Below, piece after piece: positions 9,191 through 17,047 of a stretch of 64,000 nt of DNA (position 1 is its first letter; the number at the start of each line of letters is the position of its first letter). The notes below the pieces were generated by a model. It was not told the DNA's origin, searched no databases, and worked only from the letters and a program-made list of their open reading frames with translations. Both the position numbers and the translations under genes were made by a program. This DNA comes from Bacteroidetes bacterium UBA7692. Lineage in GTDB: Bacteria; Bacteroidota; Bacteroidia; Chitinophagales; LD1. The stretch lies in assembly GCA_002482725.1 (NCBI GenBank), contig DLGO01000038.1:10753-74752 (forward strand). The letters run 5' to 3'.

Positions 9191-9713
9191 TTCTCTTTGA
9201 TTAATAGTTAAAAATTATATTATTCCTAAAGCTAAAAGCTTGTGCCTGAAGGACCACTTCTAGCTTTCGTGGAGAAAATTACGCAAGTTTTTTTCTTTTT
9301 TTAAAATAGCTAAGAGAAATTATCGCGTTTTTTAAGATAATTACTCATTTAATGAGCTGATTTACGCAAAATTGAAAGGAAAAGCATATTGTGTGTATTT
9401 ATTTGCTCAAAATGGGTATTAAATTACCTTAATTGAGCAGTTATTCTACATTCCTAATTTCCAATTCGTATCTTAGTCCCATTATACCGGAGTTTCAAAT
9501 TCCTGATAATATATTGACAAAGGCACTGGTAATTAGCTATTAGCTAATAGTGGCAAGGGGCTTTTATAAATATAAAAATATATGCCTTCATTTTTGGCAT
9601 CATTTTCTATTAAGTAGTAGCATGACTATTTTAATCCCTAATGTTGTTGATGACAGGTTCATTATCGTACAGGGATTAGTTTTATCAACTTAACTAACGC
9701 AACACAGAGACTT
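9191..9713. other. 523-bp intergenic region between divergent genes
   Basis: AT-rich gap between the histone-like gene and the NtrC-type regulator; no gene is supported. It contains a short palindromic cluster at about 9530-9550 (ATTAGCTATTAGCTAAT). It also has two sigma-54-like -24 elements pointing at the regulator, TGGCAAGG at 9551 and TGGCATCA at 9595, each followed by T-rich sequence rather than a proper -12 GC. The length suggests that both flanking genes have their own control regions here. Confidence 0.5.
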
Positions 9714-11243
9714 ATGCCTTTAATTTATGTAATAGATGACGATGCGGATATAACGGCGCTACTGAAGCGTTTCTTATCCAAAAACGGGTATGAGGTAGAA
9801 GTTGCCACGAGTGGTAAGGAGGGCCTTGCCAAACTGGAAGCCAGGAAGCCTGATCTTGTAATGAGTGATTTCCGTTTGGGAGATTATGATGGTGCAGACC
9901 TTTTGGTACGCATGAAAGAAATGTATGCAGATGTGCCGGTTATCATCATTACCGGTTACTCTGATGTAAAGATAGCTGTAAAGGTTCTGCGCCTTGGAGC
10001 ATTTGACTATGTAACCAAGCCACTTCTACCAGAAGAGATATTGCTTACTATTAAGAAAGCATTGCAGTCGGGAGGAGAATCTACGCAGCATGATCATGCA
10101 TTTACATCAGATAGTTTGTCGACAACACCTTCAGAGAAAAAACAGCAAGCATCTAATGCTCACTATAAAAAAGGCAATAGCAATTACCTTTTTGGTAAAA
10201 GTGATGCTTCGCAGAATCTGCTAAGGCAGATAGAGCTGGTAGCACCTACCAACTATAGCATTATAATATATGGCGAAAGCGGGGCCGGTAAAGAAGGCGT
10301 AGCGCGCACCATACATGAAAGAAGCAAACGATCGTCAAAACCTTTTGTGGCCATGGATTGCGGAGCTATTTCAAAAGAATTAGCGAATAGTGAATTGTTT
10401 GGCCATGAAAAGGGTTCATTTACGGGTGCGCTGGCACAGAAGATTGGCCACTTTGAAATGGCCAATGGTGGAACTCTGTTCCTGGATGAAGTATCTAATT
10501 TGCCTTATGATGTACAGGTAGCCTTGCTGCGTGTAGTGCAAGAGCGTAAGGTAAAGCGGATTGGCAGTACCAAAGAGATTGACATTGATGTTCGCATAAT
10601 AGTAGCCAGTAATGAACGTCTTTCTGAAGCATACAAAAAAGGTAAATTCAGGGAGGATCTATATCATCGTTTTAACGAGTTCGGTATAGAATTGCCACCA
10701 CTGCGCGATCGTGGTGAGGATATCATCAATTTTGCCCATTTCTTTTTGGAGCAAACCAGCGCCGATTTGGGTAAGCACATAACCGGTATAGAACCGGAGG
10801 CTCAAAAAATATTTTTGAATTACAGCTGGCCGGGCAATTTGCGCGAGTTGAAGAATGTGATTAAAAGGGCTGCCCTGCTTTCCGAAGGAAATGAAATACA
10901 GGCCCGTGCACTACCATTCGAGCTGGTAAACCAAAGCAAGCTATTCTTTGAGGATAGTAGCACAGATAATTCGGCCCATCAAACTCAGCGCATATATACT
11001 GAACATGTGCCTGCACCTGTAGTAAGCAGTAACAATACTACCACGAACCACAGCTATACAGCTGCCAGTAGTACTAAGGAACCATTGAACCTGAAAAAAG
11101 CGGCATTGGAAGCAGAGTATGAAACAATACTGAATGCATTGAAGCAAGCCAACTTTAACAAGTCTAAGGCTGCCCAGATACTAGGCATAGACCGCAAAAC
11201 ACTATATAACAAAATGAAATTGATAAACCCGGATAAAGAATGA
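9714..11243 (+). CDS. NtrC-family sigma-54-dependent response regulator
   Basis: Transcription activator of 509 aa that, once phosphorylated, uses ATP to open sigma-54 promoters. The receiver domain (1-120) has acidic D8-D10, phospho-acceptor D52 and K102. The AAA+ domain (about 157-405) has Walker A GESGAGKE at 187-194, the sigma-54-contacting loop GSFTGA at 234-239 (Ser instead of the usual Ala of GAFTGA) and Walker B GGTLFLDEV at 252-260. A Fis-type helix-turn-helix lies at about 463-502 (NKSKAAQILGIDRKTLYNKM). The linker at 405-460 is Ser/Thr-rich. The kinase gene starts within its stop (ATGA), so the two are a coupled pair. rpoN lies only 4 kb away. Confidence 0.95.
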   Translation: MPLIYVIDDDADITALLKRFLSKNGYEVEVATSGKEGLAKLEARKPDLVMSDFRLGDYDGADLLVRMKEMYADVPVIIITGYSDVKIAVKVLRLGAFDYVTKPLLPEEILLTIKKALQSGGESTQHDHAFTSDSLSTTPSEKKQQASNAHYKKGNSNYLFGKSDASQNLLRQIELVAPTNYSIIIYGESGAGKEGVARTIHERSKRSSKPFVAMDCGAISKELANSELFGHEKGSFTGALAQKIGHFEMANGGTLFLDEVSNLPYDVQVALLRVVQERKVKRIGSTKEIDIDVRIIVASNERLSEAYKKGKFREDLYHRFNEFGIELPPLRDRGEDIINFAHFFLEQTSADLGKHITGIEPEAQKIFLNYSWPGNLRELKNVIKRAALLSEGNEIQARALPFELVNQSKLFFEDSSTDNSAHQTQRIYTEHVPAPVVSSNNTTTNHSYTAASSTKEPLNLKKAALEAEYETILNALKQANFNKSKAAQILGIDRKTLYNKMKLINPDKE

Positions 11244-12697
11244 AAAACACCATAGCATCCACACCCGGAAAAGCTTTATCCATATTAGTAATAGATGATG
11301 ATAAGGATGATATATATATCGTGTGCGATTACCTTAAGTCCATTACTGATTTTGATATCACTATTGATACAGAAATTAATTATGCGAAAGCAGAGCAGCG
11401 CATTGCAGAGAATAAGCACGACCTGTACTTTGTAGATTACCTGCTTGGTATAAAGACGGGTCTAGACCTGATACAAGCAAGCATTAATAATGGAAACAGG
11501 AAACCCTTTATATTGCTTACCGGTAAGGGTTACCATACGGTAGATATGCAGGCTGCGCAAAGCGGAGCCTACGACTATCTGGTAAAGGGTGAAATAAATT
11601 CGGAATTGCTGGAGCGTAGTATCAGGTATTCGCTGGAGCGATACAAATCGTATGTATCGCTACTGGAAAGTGAAACCAGGTACAAAGAGATTTTCTCTAA
11701 ATCTAAAGACAGTATTTTTTTAGCTGCAGCAGATGGGTCTTTCATTGATTTTAATGAGGCACTAACCGGTGTACTTGGGTATTCCGGCGAGGAGCTAAGG
11801 AAAATGAAGATTGATGAGCTCTTTACAGATCCGCAGCAATGTGCGGTTCTAATCATCGCAATGGAGGCTGAGGGGGAAGTAACCGATATGGAAATATCGC
11901 TGAATACTAAAGACAACGAACCGAAGCACTTTATTGCATCAGGCATACGGATAGCAAGCGAGGATGGTACTGTAGTGTACCAGGGATTGCTGCACGACTA
12001 TACCGAACGTAAGCGCTCTGAAAAAGAAAAAGTACAGACTGAGAAGATAGGTGCTATAAGCAGGTTAGTTAGCAGTCTGGCACATGAGATAAGAAATCCG
12101 TTGACCAATATTAACCTAGCAATGGAGCAGTTGAAACCGGACCTATCGGAAGATAACCAAATGCTGGGCGACATAGTGGTGCGCAATAGCAAGCGTATAA
12201 ACGACCTGATTTCGGATCTTGTAAATTTGTCGAAAGCCGAGAAGATGGAGCTGATGCCATTGGATATAAAATTCATAATGGACGCTACACTCGGGCACGC
12301 AATAGACCGTATAAATCTGAAAGGAATTGCCCTGGAAACAGCATTCCCAAAAGACCCTGTATTTGTACAGGCGGATATAGAGAAGGTTAAGATGGCTTTT
12401 CTAAATATTATAATAAACGCTGTGGAGGCTATGGAAGAAGGTTGCGGCAAACTGGAGATACATGCTATAAAAACAGGGACTAGTGTCTTTATCAAAATAA
12501 GGGATAATGGCTGTGGCATATCTGCAGAGTCTATTCCTTATCTTTTTGAACCGTACTATACTCAAAAGCAGTCGGGCACAGGATTAGGATTATCTACAAC
12601 CCATAATATAATACAGCAACATAAAGGGCAGATAGATGTAAAATCTGAGCCGGGAAAAGGTACTGAATTTGTAGTGCGCTTGCCAATTGCAGCTTAA
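11240..12697 (+). CDS. REC-PAS sensor histidine kinase
   Basis: A 485-aa soluble kinase without membrane segments. It has an N-terminal receiver domain (phospho-acceptor D66, KGE at 116-118), a PAS domain (about 145-260), a HisKA domain with phospho-accepting H282 (SLAHEIRNPL), and an ATPase domain with N-box NAVEA near 393, G1 DNGCGI at 422-427 and G2 GTGLGL at 446-451. The order REC-PAS-HisKA-HATPase means that it is itself controlled by an upstream phosphodonor as well as by a PAS ligand. Its start codon overlaps the stop of the NtrC-type regulator by four bases, which makes that regulator the likely partner. It lacks transmembrane helices, so it senses an internal signal. Confidence 0.9.
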   Translation: MKNTIASTPGKALSILVIDDDKDDIYIVCDYLKSITDFDITIDTEINYAKAEQRIAENKHDLYFVDYLLGIKTGLDLIQASINNGNRKPFILLTGKGYHTVDMQAAQSGAYDYLVKGEINSELLERSIRYSLERYKSYVSLLESETRYKEIFSKSKDSIFLAAADGSFIDFNEALTGVLGYSGEELRKMKIDELFTDPQQCAVLIIAMEAEGEVTDMEISLNTKDNEPKHFIASGIRIASEDGTVVYQGLLHDYTERKRSEKEKVQTEKIGAISRLVSSLAHEIRNPLTNINLAMEQLKPDLSEDNQMLGDIVVRNSKRINDLISDLVNLSKAEKMELMPLDIKFIMDATLGHAIDRINLKGIALETAFPKDPVFVQADIEKVKMAFLNIIINAVEAMEEGCGKLEIHAIKTGTSVFIKIRDNGCGISAESIPYLFEPYYTQKQSGTGLGLSTTHNIIQQHKGQIDVKSEPGKGTEFVVRLPIAA

Positions 12698-12720
12698 ACT
12701 CCTGAACATATAAAGCATAA

Positions 12721-12751
12721 AAAAAGCCGGTTGAAACTCAACCGGCTTTTT
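12721..12751. terminator. bidirectional intrinsic terminator
   Basis: Stem GCCGGTTGA / TCAACCGGC with a 3-base loop, flanked by A5 and T5 runs. It lies between the convergent kinase gene and the holin-like operon and is suited to both. Confidence 0.85.
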
Positions 12752-12771
12752 AGTGTCTTCTATATTTTATA

Positions 12772-13110
12772 TTAAGCTTCCTGTGCCTGGGGTTCAACCA
12801 ATGCAAGGACTTGTTCTGTAATCTTTTTTACCAGGATGGATACCACCACAGATGAGATAATTTGCCAGATAACACCTTTGTGTTTTAATCCATAAATAGC
12901 GAAAGCTACCAGGGCAACTTTCTTAACCAAACCTGTTACATCTACTCCTTGAAGCATGTTTTGTATAGTATGGCCAATATTTGAAAATGATTCCAGTGGA
13001 GCCAGATAGCTTTCGTGCACCTGATCTACAGTAGCTTGAAGTGTAAGCTTAGATTGATTCATCTTTTCTTCCAGTTCATGTTTTGCGGTGGTTATTTCTT
13101 CTTGAGTCAT
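12772..13110 (-). CDS. small membrane protein of unknown function (third gene of stress-type operon)
   Basis: A 112-aa protein that I cannot assign to a named family. The first ~55 residues are a polar amphipathic helix (EITTAKHELEEKMNQSKL). Residues about 60-100 hold two short hydrophobic segments (VALVAFAIYGLKH and IWQIISSVVVSILVKKI), and the tail is acidic. Its start overlaps the stop of the holin-like gene by four bases, so the two are translationally coupled. The arrangement YtxH / DUF1469-type holin-like / small coiled membrane protein is a common Bacteroidota cluster, and the group probably acts at the membrane under stress. That role is inference. Confidence 0.6.
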   Translation of the reverse strand: MTQEEITTAKHELEEKMNQSKLTLQATVDQVHESYLAPLESFSNIGHTIQNMLQGVDVTGLVKKVALVAFAIYGLKHKGVIWQIISSVVVSILVKKITEQVLALVEPQAQEA

Positions 13111-13460
13111 GGCTCTGTATTTTCGTTAAGTTTAGAATACATAGATTGGATCAGGGTTTTTTTCAGGGGTTTTCTTTTAAAAATTAATAGCACCAAGAAT
13201 ACCGTAAGGTAAACAGAAGACACTATCAGAAAGCCCAAGGCAGAGTTATCAAGTGCATGTCCTATTGACAAGGCTGCTGCTACACTTGCAAAAACAAGAA
13301 AGAGCAGAAAAAAAGTACTCAGTATTAAAATTCCAATCAACGAGGCAAGGACTTCAGCAGTTTTATCTACAGCATCCAGCTTAGTAAACTCCCACTTTGC
13401 GTCCAGATAATCTACCAGGTTTTTGAATAAATTATTGAATATGCTTTTCTGCTCTTCCAT
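13107..13460 (-). CDS. holin-like (Phage_holin_3_6/DUF1469-type) membrane protein
   Basis: 117 aa with two long hydrophobic helices (LIGILILSTFFLLFLVFASVAA and LGFLIVSSVYLTVFLVLLIF) separated by a short GHALDNSA loop. An amphipathic N-terminus (NLFKNLVDYLDAKWEFTKLDAVDK) and a basic tail (KRKPLKKTL) complete it. This two-helix hairpin is the Phage_holin_3_6 (DUF1469) pattern. Despite the name, such chromosomal genes are not linked to lysis, and there is no endolysin nearby. It is the second gene of the minus-strand operon, coupled to the gene that follows by a 4-base overlap. Confidence 0.65.
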   Translation of the reverse strand: MEEQKSIFNNLFKNLVDYLDAKWEFTKLDAVDKTAEVLASLIGILILSTFFLLFLVFASVAAALSIGHALDNSALGFLIVSSVYLTVFLVLLIFKRKPLKKTLIQSMYSKLNENTEP

Positions 13461-13484
13461 GTAATTATTGTGTGCCGGTTATAC

Positions 13485-13844
13485 TTAAGAAAGTGACTGA
13501 CCAAGTTTGCCGGCTGTGTTTGAAGCTTCTTTTACATGGTTCGTTGCTTCTTTTGTAACTTCATTTACCTTGCTTTGAGCTGAGGCAACTTTGTCTTGTA
13601 CTTTGTCCTGAACCTGATCAGCTACCTGTCCTGCAACTTTAGTTGCTTTACCGGTAAGATCAGAGAGCATTTCGCGGCCATCCTGATATTTTTCCATAAG
13701 TTGAGCTGTTAGTTTGTCAACTTCTTTAGCTACAGTTGCTTTAACTGTTTTGCCTACTCCGCTTTCTGATATTAAAAAGCCGATAGCTACTCCTGCGGCT
13801 ACTCCGGCGAATACGCCTAGTGCCAATTTTTGTTTGTCTGTCAT
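13485..13844 (-). CDS. YtxH domain-containing protein
   Basis: 119 aa. It starts with a single glycine-rich transmembrane helix (LALGVFAGVAAGVAIGFLI) followed by a long, charged amphipathic helix with repeated QVxDKVQDKV-type heptads and Ala/Ser-rich ends. This is the YtxH family layout: a membrane anchor plus a cytoplasmic apolipoprotein-like coil. Bacillus ytxH belongs to the general stress regulon, but no molecular activity is known. It is the first gene of the three-gene operon with the holin-like protein (24 bp downstream). Its helical part resembles the N-terminal part of the histone-like protein 4 kb away, which suggests related use in stress. Confidence 0.75.
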   Translation of the reverse strand: MTDKQKLALGVFAGVAAGVAIGFLISESGVGKTVKATVAKEVDKLTAQLMEKYQDGREMLSDLTGKATKVAGQVADQVQDKVQDKVASAQSKVNEVTKEATNHVKEASNTAGKLGQSLS

Positions 13845-13854
13845 GATTGTATAT

Positions 13855-14034
13855 TTAAAAATTAGAAAATAAAACGTTGTTCGACAACCTGTCGCGCATG
13901 ATCAACAGGGATACATTTGTCTTTACATGCTTATCCTTTAATTCTTCCTGACCGGAAATACGGTAAAGGAGCATCAAAGAATTTGACTGTATATTCATCA
14001 TTGCGATGCGTAGCGAAGCTTGTAGAGATTTCAT
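13855..14034 (-). CDS. possible 59-residue small protein
   Basis: An open frame beginning MKSLQASLRIAMMNIQSNSL and ending ten bases before the YtxH start. Composition looks like a real protein (balanced Leu, Ser, Arg, Asn and few rare residues), and the close spacing would suit an operon leader gene. I recognise no family, and no strong ribosome-binding site is visible. It could equally be untranslated leader of the YtxH operon. Confidence 0.25.
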   Translation of the reverse strand: MKSLQASLRIAMMNIQSNSLMLLYRISGQEELKDKHVKTNVSLLIMRDRLSNNVLFSNF

Positions 14035-14211
14035 AATGCTCTTGTTTTGCAAAGCCTTTAATAATTCTATTCCATAAAAGTTTGTGGGGAAATGGGGAAA
14101 TGAAGTCACTCGGATTCCACATTATAACTTGGTAGCACCACTTTAGTAAGCATAATTGTGGAAGAACCGGTATATACTACTATATAAAGGATTTCGCCTT
14201 GGACCCTGTTG

Positions 14212-14227
14212 TGGCATGGGATTTTAA
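14212..14227 (+). promoter_or_regulatory. sigma-54-like -24 element (TGGCATGGGATTTTAA)
   Basis: TGGCATG agrees with the sigma-54 -24 box. At the exact -12 spacing there is TTTAA, where TTGCA would be expected, so the GC pair is missing. A near-identical element lies at 14903. It ends 33 bp before the lmo0937-like gene. Confidence 0.35.
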
Positions 14228-14260
14228 CATTCGCTTCATTAATTAACTAAATATTATTTT

Positions 14261-14413
14261 ATGAGAGCGATATTGTATGTGATTGCCGTGATACTTGTAA
14301 TAGGTTGGGTAATCGGATTTGTAGGATACAGTGCGGGTTACCTTATCCATATATTATTGGTGTTTGCCATTATATCTTTTTTGATAGGTGTTATCAGAAG
14401 GGGGGATGTTTAA
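14261..14413 (+). CDS. lmo0937-like 50-residue membrane protein
   Basis: A 50-aa hydrophobic protein with two transmembrane segments, MRAILYVIAVILVIGWVIGF and IHILLVFAIISFLIGVIR, joined by VGYSAGYL. This matches the lmo0937/DUF5670 family of tiny membrane proteins, which are often stress-induced and of unknown function. The start is set by the hydrophobic N-terminus and a TA-rich leader. It is followed after 48 bp by a small lipoprotein gene, and both may share the promoter element at 14212. Confidence 0.75.
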   Translation: MRAILYVIAVILVIGWVIGFVGYSAGYLIHILLVFAIISFLIGVIRRGDV

Positions 14414-14461
14414 CTTTAAGAAATATCTAACTATTACATTAACTATTAAAAACGAGAAAAA

Positions 14462-14728
14462 ATGAAACGTATAATATTTGCGTTGGCAATATGCACCGGG
14501 ATGGGGCTGGCTAGCTGTAACGACCACAAGGTAAAGGAAGAGAAAGAAGGGGTAGAAATAAATGGAAAGCACGGAGGTTCCCTGGATGCGGATAAGGATG
14601 GGCTTGATATAGAAGGTAAGAAGGGTGGTGAACTGGAAATAAATAAGGATAAGCTGCAAATAGAGGGGAAAGATGGTGGAGAGCTCCGTATAGACGACAA
14701 TGGTATAAAGATCAAGAAAAAGGACTAA
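14462..14728 (+). CDS. small repeat-containing lipoprotein
   Basis: An 88-aa protein with a lipoprotein signal peptide (lipobox LASC, acylated C19). The mature part is built of about 4 copies of a ~17-residue unit that alternates GKxGG with Asp/Lys-rich D-x-L-x-IEG strands, for example GKKGGELEINKDKLQIEG. The alternation of short polar strands and GG turns suggests a small beta-solenoid or beta-sheet strip; this is inference. No family is recognised. The Asp-rich loops could bind cations. It ends 28 bp before a strong terminator and is probably cotranscribed with the lmo0937-like gene. Confidence 0.65.
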   Translation: MKRIIFALAICTGMGLASCNDHKVKEEKEGVEINGKHGGSLDADKDGLDIEGKKGGELEINKDKLQIEGKDGGELRIDDNGIKIKKKD

Positions 14729-14755
14729 GGACTATTCACTCCTCTATATAAATAC

Positions 14756-14786
14756 AAAGGGAACTGCACTGCAGTTCCCTTTTTTA
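14756..14786 (+). terminator. intrinsic terminator
   Basis: A perfect 12-bp stem AAAGGGAACTGC / GCAGTTCCCTTT with an ACT loop and a following T run. It closes the small lipoprotein transcript. Confidence 0.8.
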
Positions 14787-14902
14787 TTGATACTTATCTG
14801 AAACAACCATAAGCAAATCGATAGTCACAATATACCTCGTTGTATTGCCCAAAATGGGGAAATAGCTAACCATAGTGGATGCTCAATAGCCTGAAAAGGT
14901 AT

Positions 14903-14918
14903 TGGCACTGGGTTTTAA
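14903..14918 (+). promoter_or_regulatory. sigma-54-like -24 element (TGGCACTGGGTTTTAA)
   Basis: TGGCAC is a perfect -24 core, but the -12 position reads TTTAA, not TTGCA. It shares almost the whole 16-mer with the element at 14212 and ends 40 bp before the next lipoprotein start. It may be a variant sigma-54 site or a different regulator's site. Confidence 0.35.
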
Positions 14919-14958
14919 ATGTACTGGTATATTATTTACCAATAAAAAATTAAACGTC

Positions 14959-15156
14959 ATGAAAACTTTAATATTAGCTGCGGCAACATTGCTGATAGCA
15001 TCAACAGCATCTTCTTGCAAACAGTGTTCAGTATGTACAAAAACAAATGAGCCGGAAGTGCGCTATTGCGAAAAAGATTACGATTCGAAAACACAATATG
15101 GCCTTGCGGTAGATGTAAAAGAATCTCAAGGGTTCAACTGCAAAGAGTCTATTTAA
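14959..15156 (+). CDS. small cysteine-rich lipoprotein
   Basis: 65 aa. The start at 14959 is chosen because it puts a normal lipoprotein signal (MKTLILAAATLLIASTASSC, acylated C20) at the N-terminus; an in-frame ATG at 14902 would add 19 polar residues in front. The mature protein is short and carries four further Cys (CSVCTK, YCEKD, NCKES) that could form two disulphides or bind a metal. No family is recognised. A sigma-54-like -24 box lies upstream and two strong hairpins downstream, so it is a single-gene unit. Confidence 0.65.
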   Translation: MKTLILAAATLLIASTASSCKQCSVCTKTNEPEVRYCEKDYDSKTQYGLAVDVKESQGFNCKESI

Positions 15157-15184
15157 GATAGGGTGTTATGGGTTTAGTAGATGG

Positions 15185-15213
15185 GAAGGGCTGCATTGCA
15201 GCCCTTCTTTTTT
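15185..15213 (+). terminator. intrinsic terminator
   Basis: Stem GAAGGGCTGC / GCAGCCCTTC with an ATT loop and a T6 tract, 28 bp after the small Cys-rich lipoprotein stop. Confidence 0.8.
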
Positions 15214-15220
15214 GCGTTAA

Positions 15221-15262
15221 ACTAAAAGCGCGAACCAGGAATATCAGGTTCGCGCTTTTAGT
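15221..15262. terminator. 16-bp hairpin, second terminator-like structure
   Basis: A perfect inverted repeat (ACTAAAAGCGCGAACC and its complement) around a 10-base loop, only 7 bp after the previous terminator. The AAAA/TTTT ends lie inside the stem, so it could act in both directions or be a stable RNA structure. From here to 15401 I see no other gene or site. Confidence 0.55.
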
Positions 15263-15401
15263 TTGTTATAAAATATGCCTATGCCAAAAATTTATATATG
15301 CCCATGTAACAGCCAAACTGTAAACGATTGTACCCTAGGCTTGTGTAGATTGCGCAATAGCTGTGAATTAAAATCATTTGAAAGTGCAGATTCATAAAAC
15401 G

Positions 15402-15435
15402 AAAATAGGAGTACTGATTTCAGTACTCCTATTTT
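15402..15435. terminator. terminator of rpoN
   Basis: A perfect 15-bp stem AAAATAGGAGTACTG / CAGTACTCCTATTTT with an ATTT loop, 22 bp beyond the rpoN stop on the minus strand. Confidence 0.8.
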
Positions 15436-15457
15436 AATCTGTCCAATGATTAATAAT

Positions 15458-16897
15458 CTAGCTATTCATACGATTGTCGCGGGCTCTTTCCTTAGCAGCC
15501 GGAATGTGAAGCATATCGCGGTATTTGGCAACTGTGCGCCTTGCCAATTTTACCTGGCGTGCTGCCAATATTTTTACGATTTCCTCATCGCTCAATGGTT
15601 TTATTTTATTCTCATCACTGATGATAAGCTGAAGCTCTGATTTTATTTTAGAGTTACTTACTACCTCACCTACTTCATTGCTTATACCTTTTACAAAAAG
15701 CTCTTTTAGTGAAATGGTGCCGAAATCTGTTTCTGCATATCTGCTGCTGGTAATACGAGATATGGTAGATATGTGCAATCCGCTCATGTCTGCAATATCT
15801 TCCAGGATCATAGGTTTTAATATAGTGCGGTCTCCATCCTCAAAAAAAGCTTTCTGCATTTTGCAGATACATGAGATAACCAGTTGCATACTATGCTCGC
15901 GCTCTGCGAGGCATTGTAGTACCCACTCTGCGCTCTCCATTTTATGCTTCATCAGTTTAAGGGATGATTGAGCAGATTTTGCAGATTTTTCTTTTTTGTT
16001 TAGCGCAGCCATGTGCTGCATCATTTCTTCGCTCAATACTATAGCTCCAGAAAAACTGCTAAGCAATTCCGCTTCAATTTTTCCTGTAGGTGTTATCGTT
16101 ATCCTGAAGTCCGGTTGTATCGTGTTTTTGGTAAAGGTTTCTTCCTCGTCTGATATGATTGGTTTAGGCGAGTATTGCTTGATAGCACGTAATGCGGCTT
16201 TAACCTGGTCAGCAGTTAGTTCAGCTTTTAGCTGAATGGCTTCCAGATTGCCTTTGCATAGGTCATCGAAACAATCTTCAATTATAGCATAAGCCCATGC
16301 ATCGGCTCTTTTCTTTGTCTTATTCCTGTCTATTTGTATCAGCAGGCACTCCTGCAGGCTGCGCGCTCCTATACCAGGTGGCTCGCATTTCTGCACCAGT
16401 TCCAGAGCTTTTACGATTTCTACTTCAGTTACCAGCTTTTGGAAAGAAAACGAAAGGTTATCTGCAATATCCTCTGTAGACTCCGGTAGAATACCATCAT
16501 TGTCCAGGCAGTCTATCAGGTATTCTGCAAAGGCCACCATGCGCTTATCGCTGCTGAACAATGCAACATCGTTTTTCAAGCGTTTGCGGAAGTCCTCGTG
16601 CGACCTGTTCAGGTGCATGAGGTCTTTATACTCACGTTGTATCTTTGCATCGTTTATGCCCACTTCTACATAAGTGTCTTCGTCCTGGTAGGTATCCTTA
16701 TCTTCTGCGCTCATGTCTTTATCAAAGTCGTCGCTCTCTAATTGCGCTTCCTCCGTTTTTTCAAGAAAGGGATTTGTTTCTAACTCCTCACGCAACGTTT
16801 GTTCAATCTCCTGGCGCGATAGCTGAAGGAAATTTAAAAACTGAACCTGCTGAGGATTTATCTTTTGCTGTTGCCTTTGGCTCTGTTGTTGCTGCAT
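15458..16897 (-). CDS. rpoN: RNA polymerase sigma-54 factor
   Basis: Alternative sigma factor that recognises -24/-12 promoters and needs an AAA+ activator. The 479-aa protein has the Gln-rich region I (QQVQFLNFLQLSRQEIEQTL) that contacts activators, an acidic region II (about 50-80), the core-binding domain, and the C-terminal DNA-binding part ending with the RpoN box ARRTVAKYRD at 452-461. That box is the family's hallmark. Length is typical. The gene is monocistronic between a divergent kinase gene and its own terminator. A sigma-54-type promoter candidate lies 28-43 bp upstream of the start. The activator at 9714 in the same region is an obvious partner. Confidence 0.95.
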   Translation of the reverse strand: MQQQQSQRQQQKINPQQVQFLNFLQLSRQEIEQTLREELETNPFLEKTEEAQLESDDFDKDMSAEDKDTYQDEDTYVEVGINDAKIQREYKDLMHLNRSHEDFRKRLKNDVALFSSDKRMVAFAEYLIDCLDNDGILPESTEDIADNLSFSFQKLVTEVEIVKALELVQKCEPPGIGARSLQECLLIQIDRNKTKKRADAWAYAIIEDCFDDLCKGNLEAIQLKAELTADQVKAALRAIKQYSPKPIISDEEETFTKNTIQPDFRITITPTGKIEAELLSSFSGAIVLSEEMMQHMAALNKKEKSAKSAQSSLKLMKHKMESAEWVLQCLAEREHSMQLVISCICKMQKAFFEDGDRTILKPMILEDIADMSGLHISTISRITSSRYAETDFGTISLKELFVKGISNEVGEVVSNSKIKSELQLIISDENKIKPLSDEEIVKILAARQVKLARRTVAKYRDMLHIPAAKERARDNRMNS

Positions 16898-16924
16898 ATC
16901 AGTTAGTATTAGTACGGGGTGTAA

Positions 16925-16940
16925 AGCCTATTTCGTGCCA
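16925..16940 (-). promoter_or_regulatory. candidate sigma-54 promoter of rpoN
   Basis: Read on the minus strand the site is TGGCACGAAATAGGCT. It has a perfect TGGCACG -24 box and the -12 GC at the correct spacing; only the TT before the GC is replaced by AG. The predicted transcript start is about 17 bases upstream of the rpoN ATG. This points to self-activation of sigma-54 synthesis. It is a sequence match only. Confidence 0.5.
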
Positions 16941-17047
16941 GACTTGTAAAATGTGAGAAACAGTATGAAAAACACTCATAATGAGCTTATATTTGGGTAT
17001 GAGACATCTACTCGTGGAAATTCTTTGTGTATTTTTCGCCCCATAGT

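Noticed and set aside
12772..13844. prophage lysis cassette
   Set aside because: The holin-like name suggests a phage, but there is no endolysin, integrase or structural gene; the YtxH context is a chromosomal stress operon.
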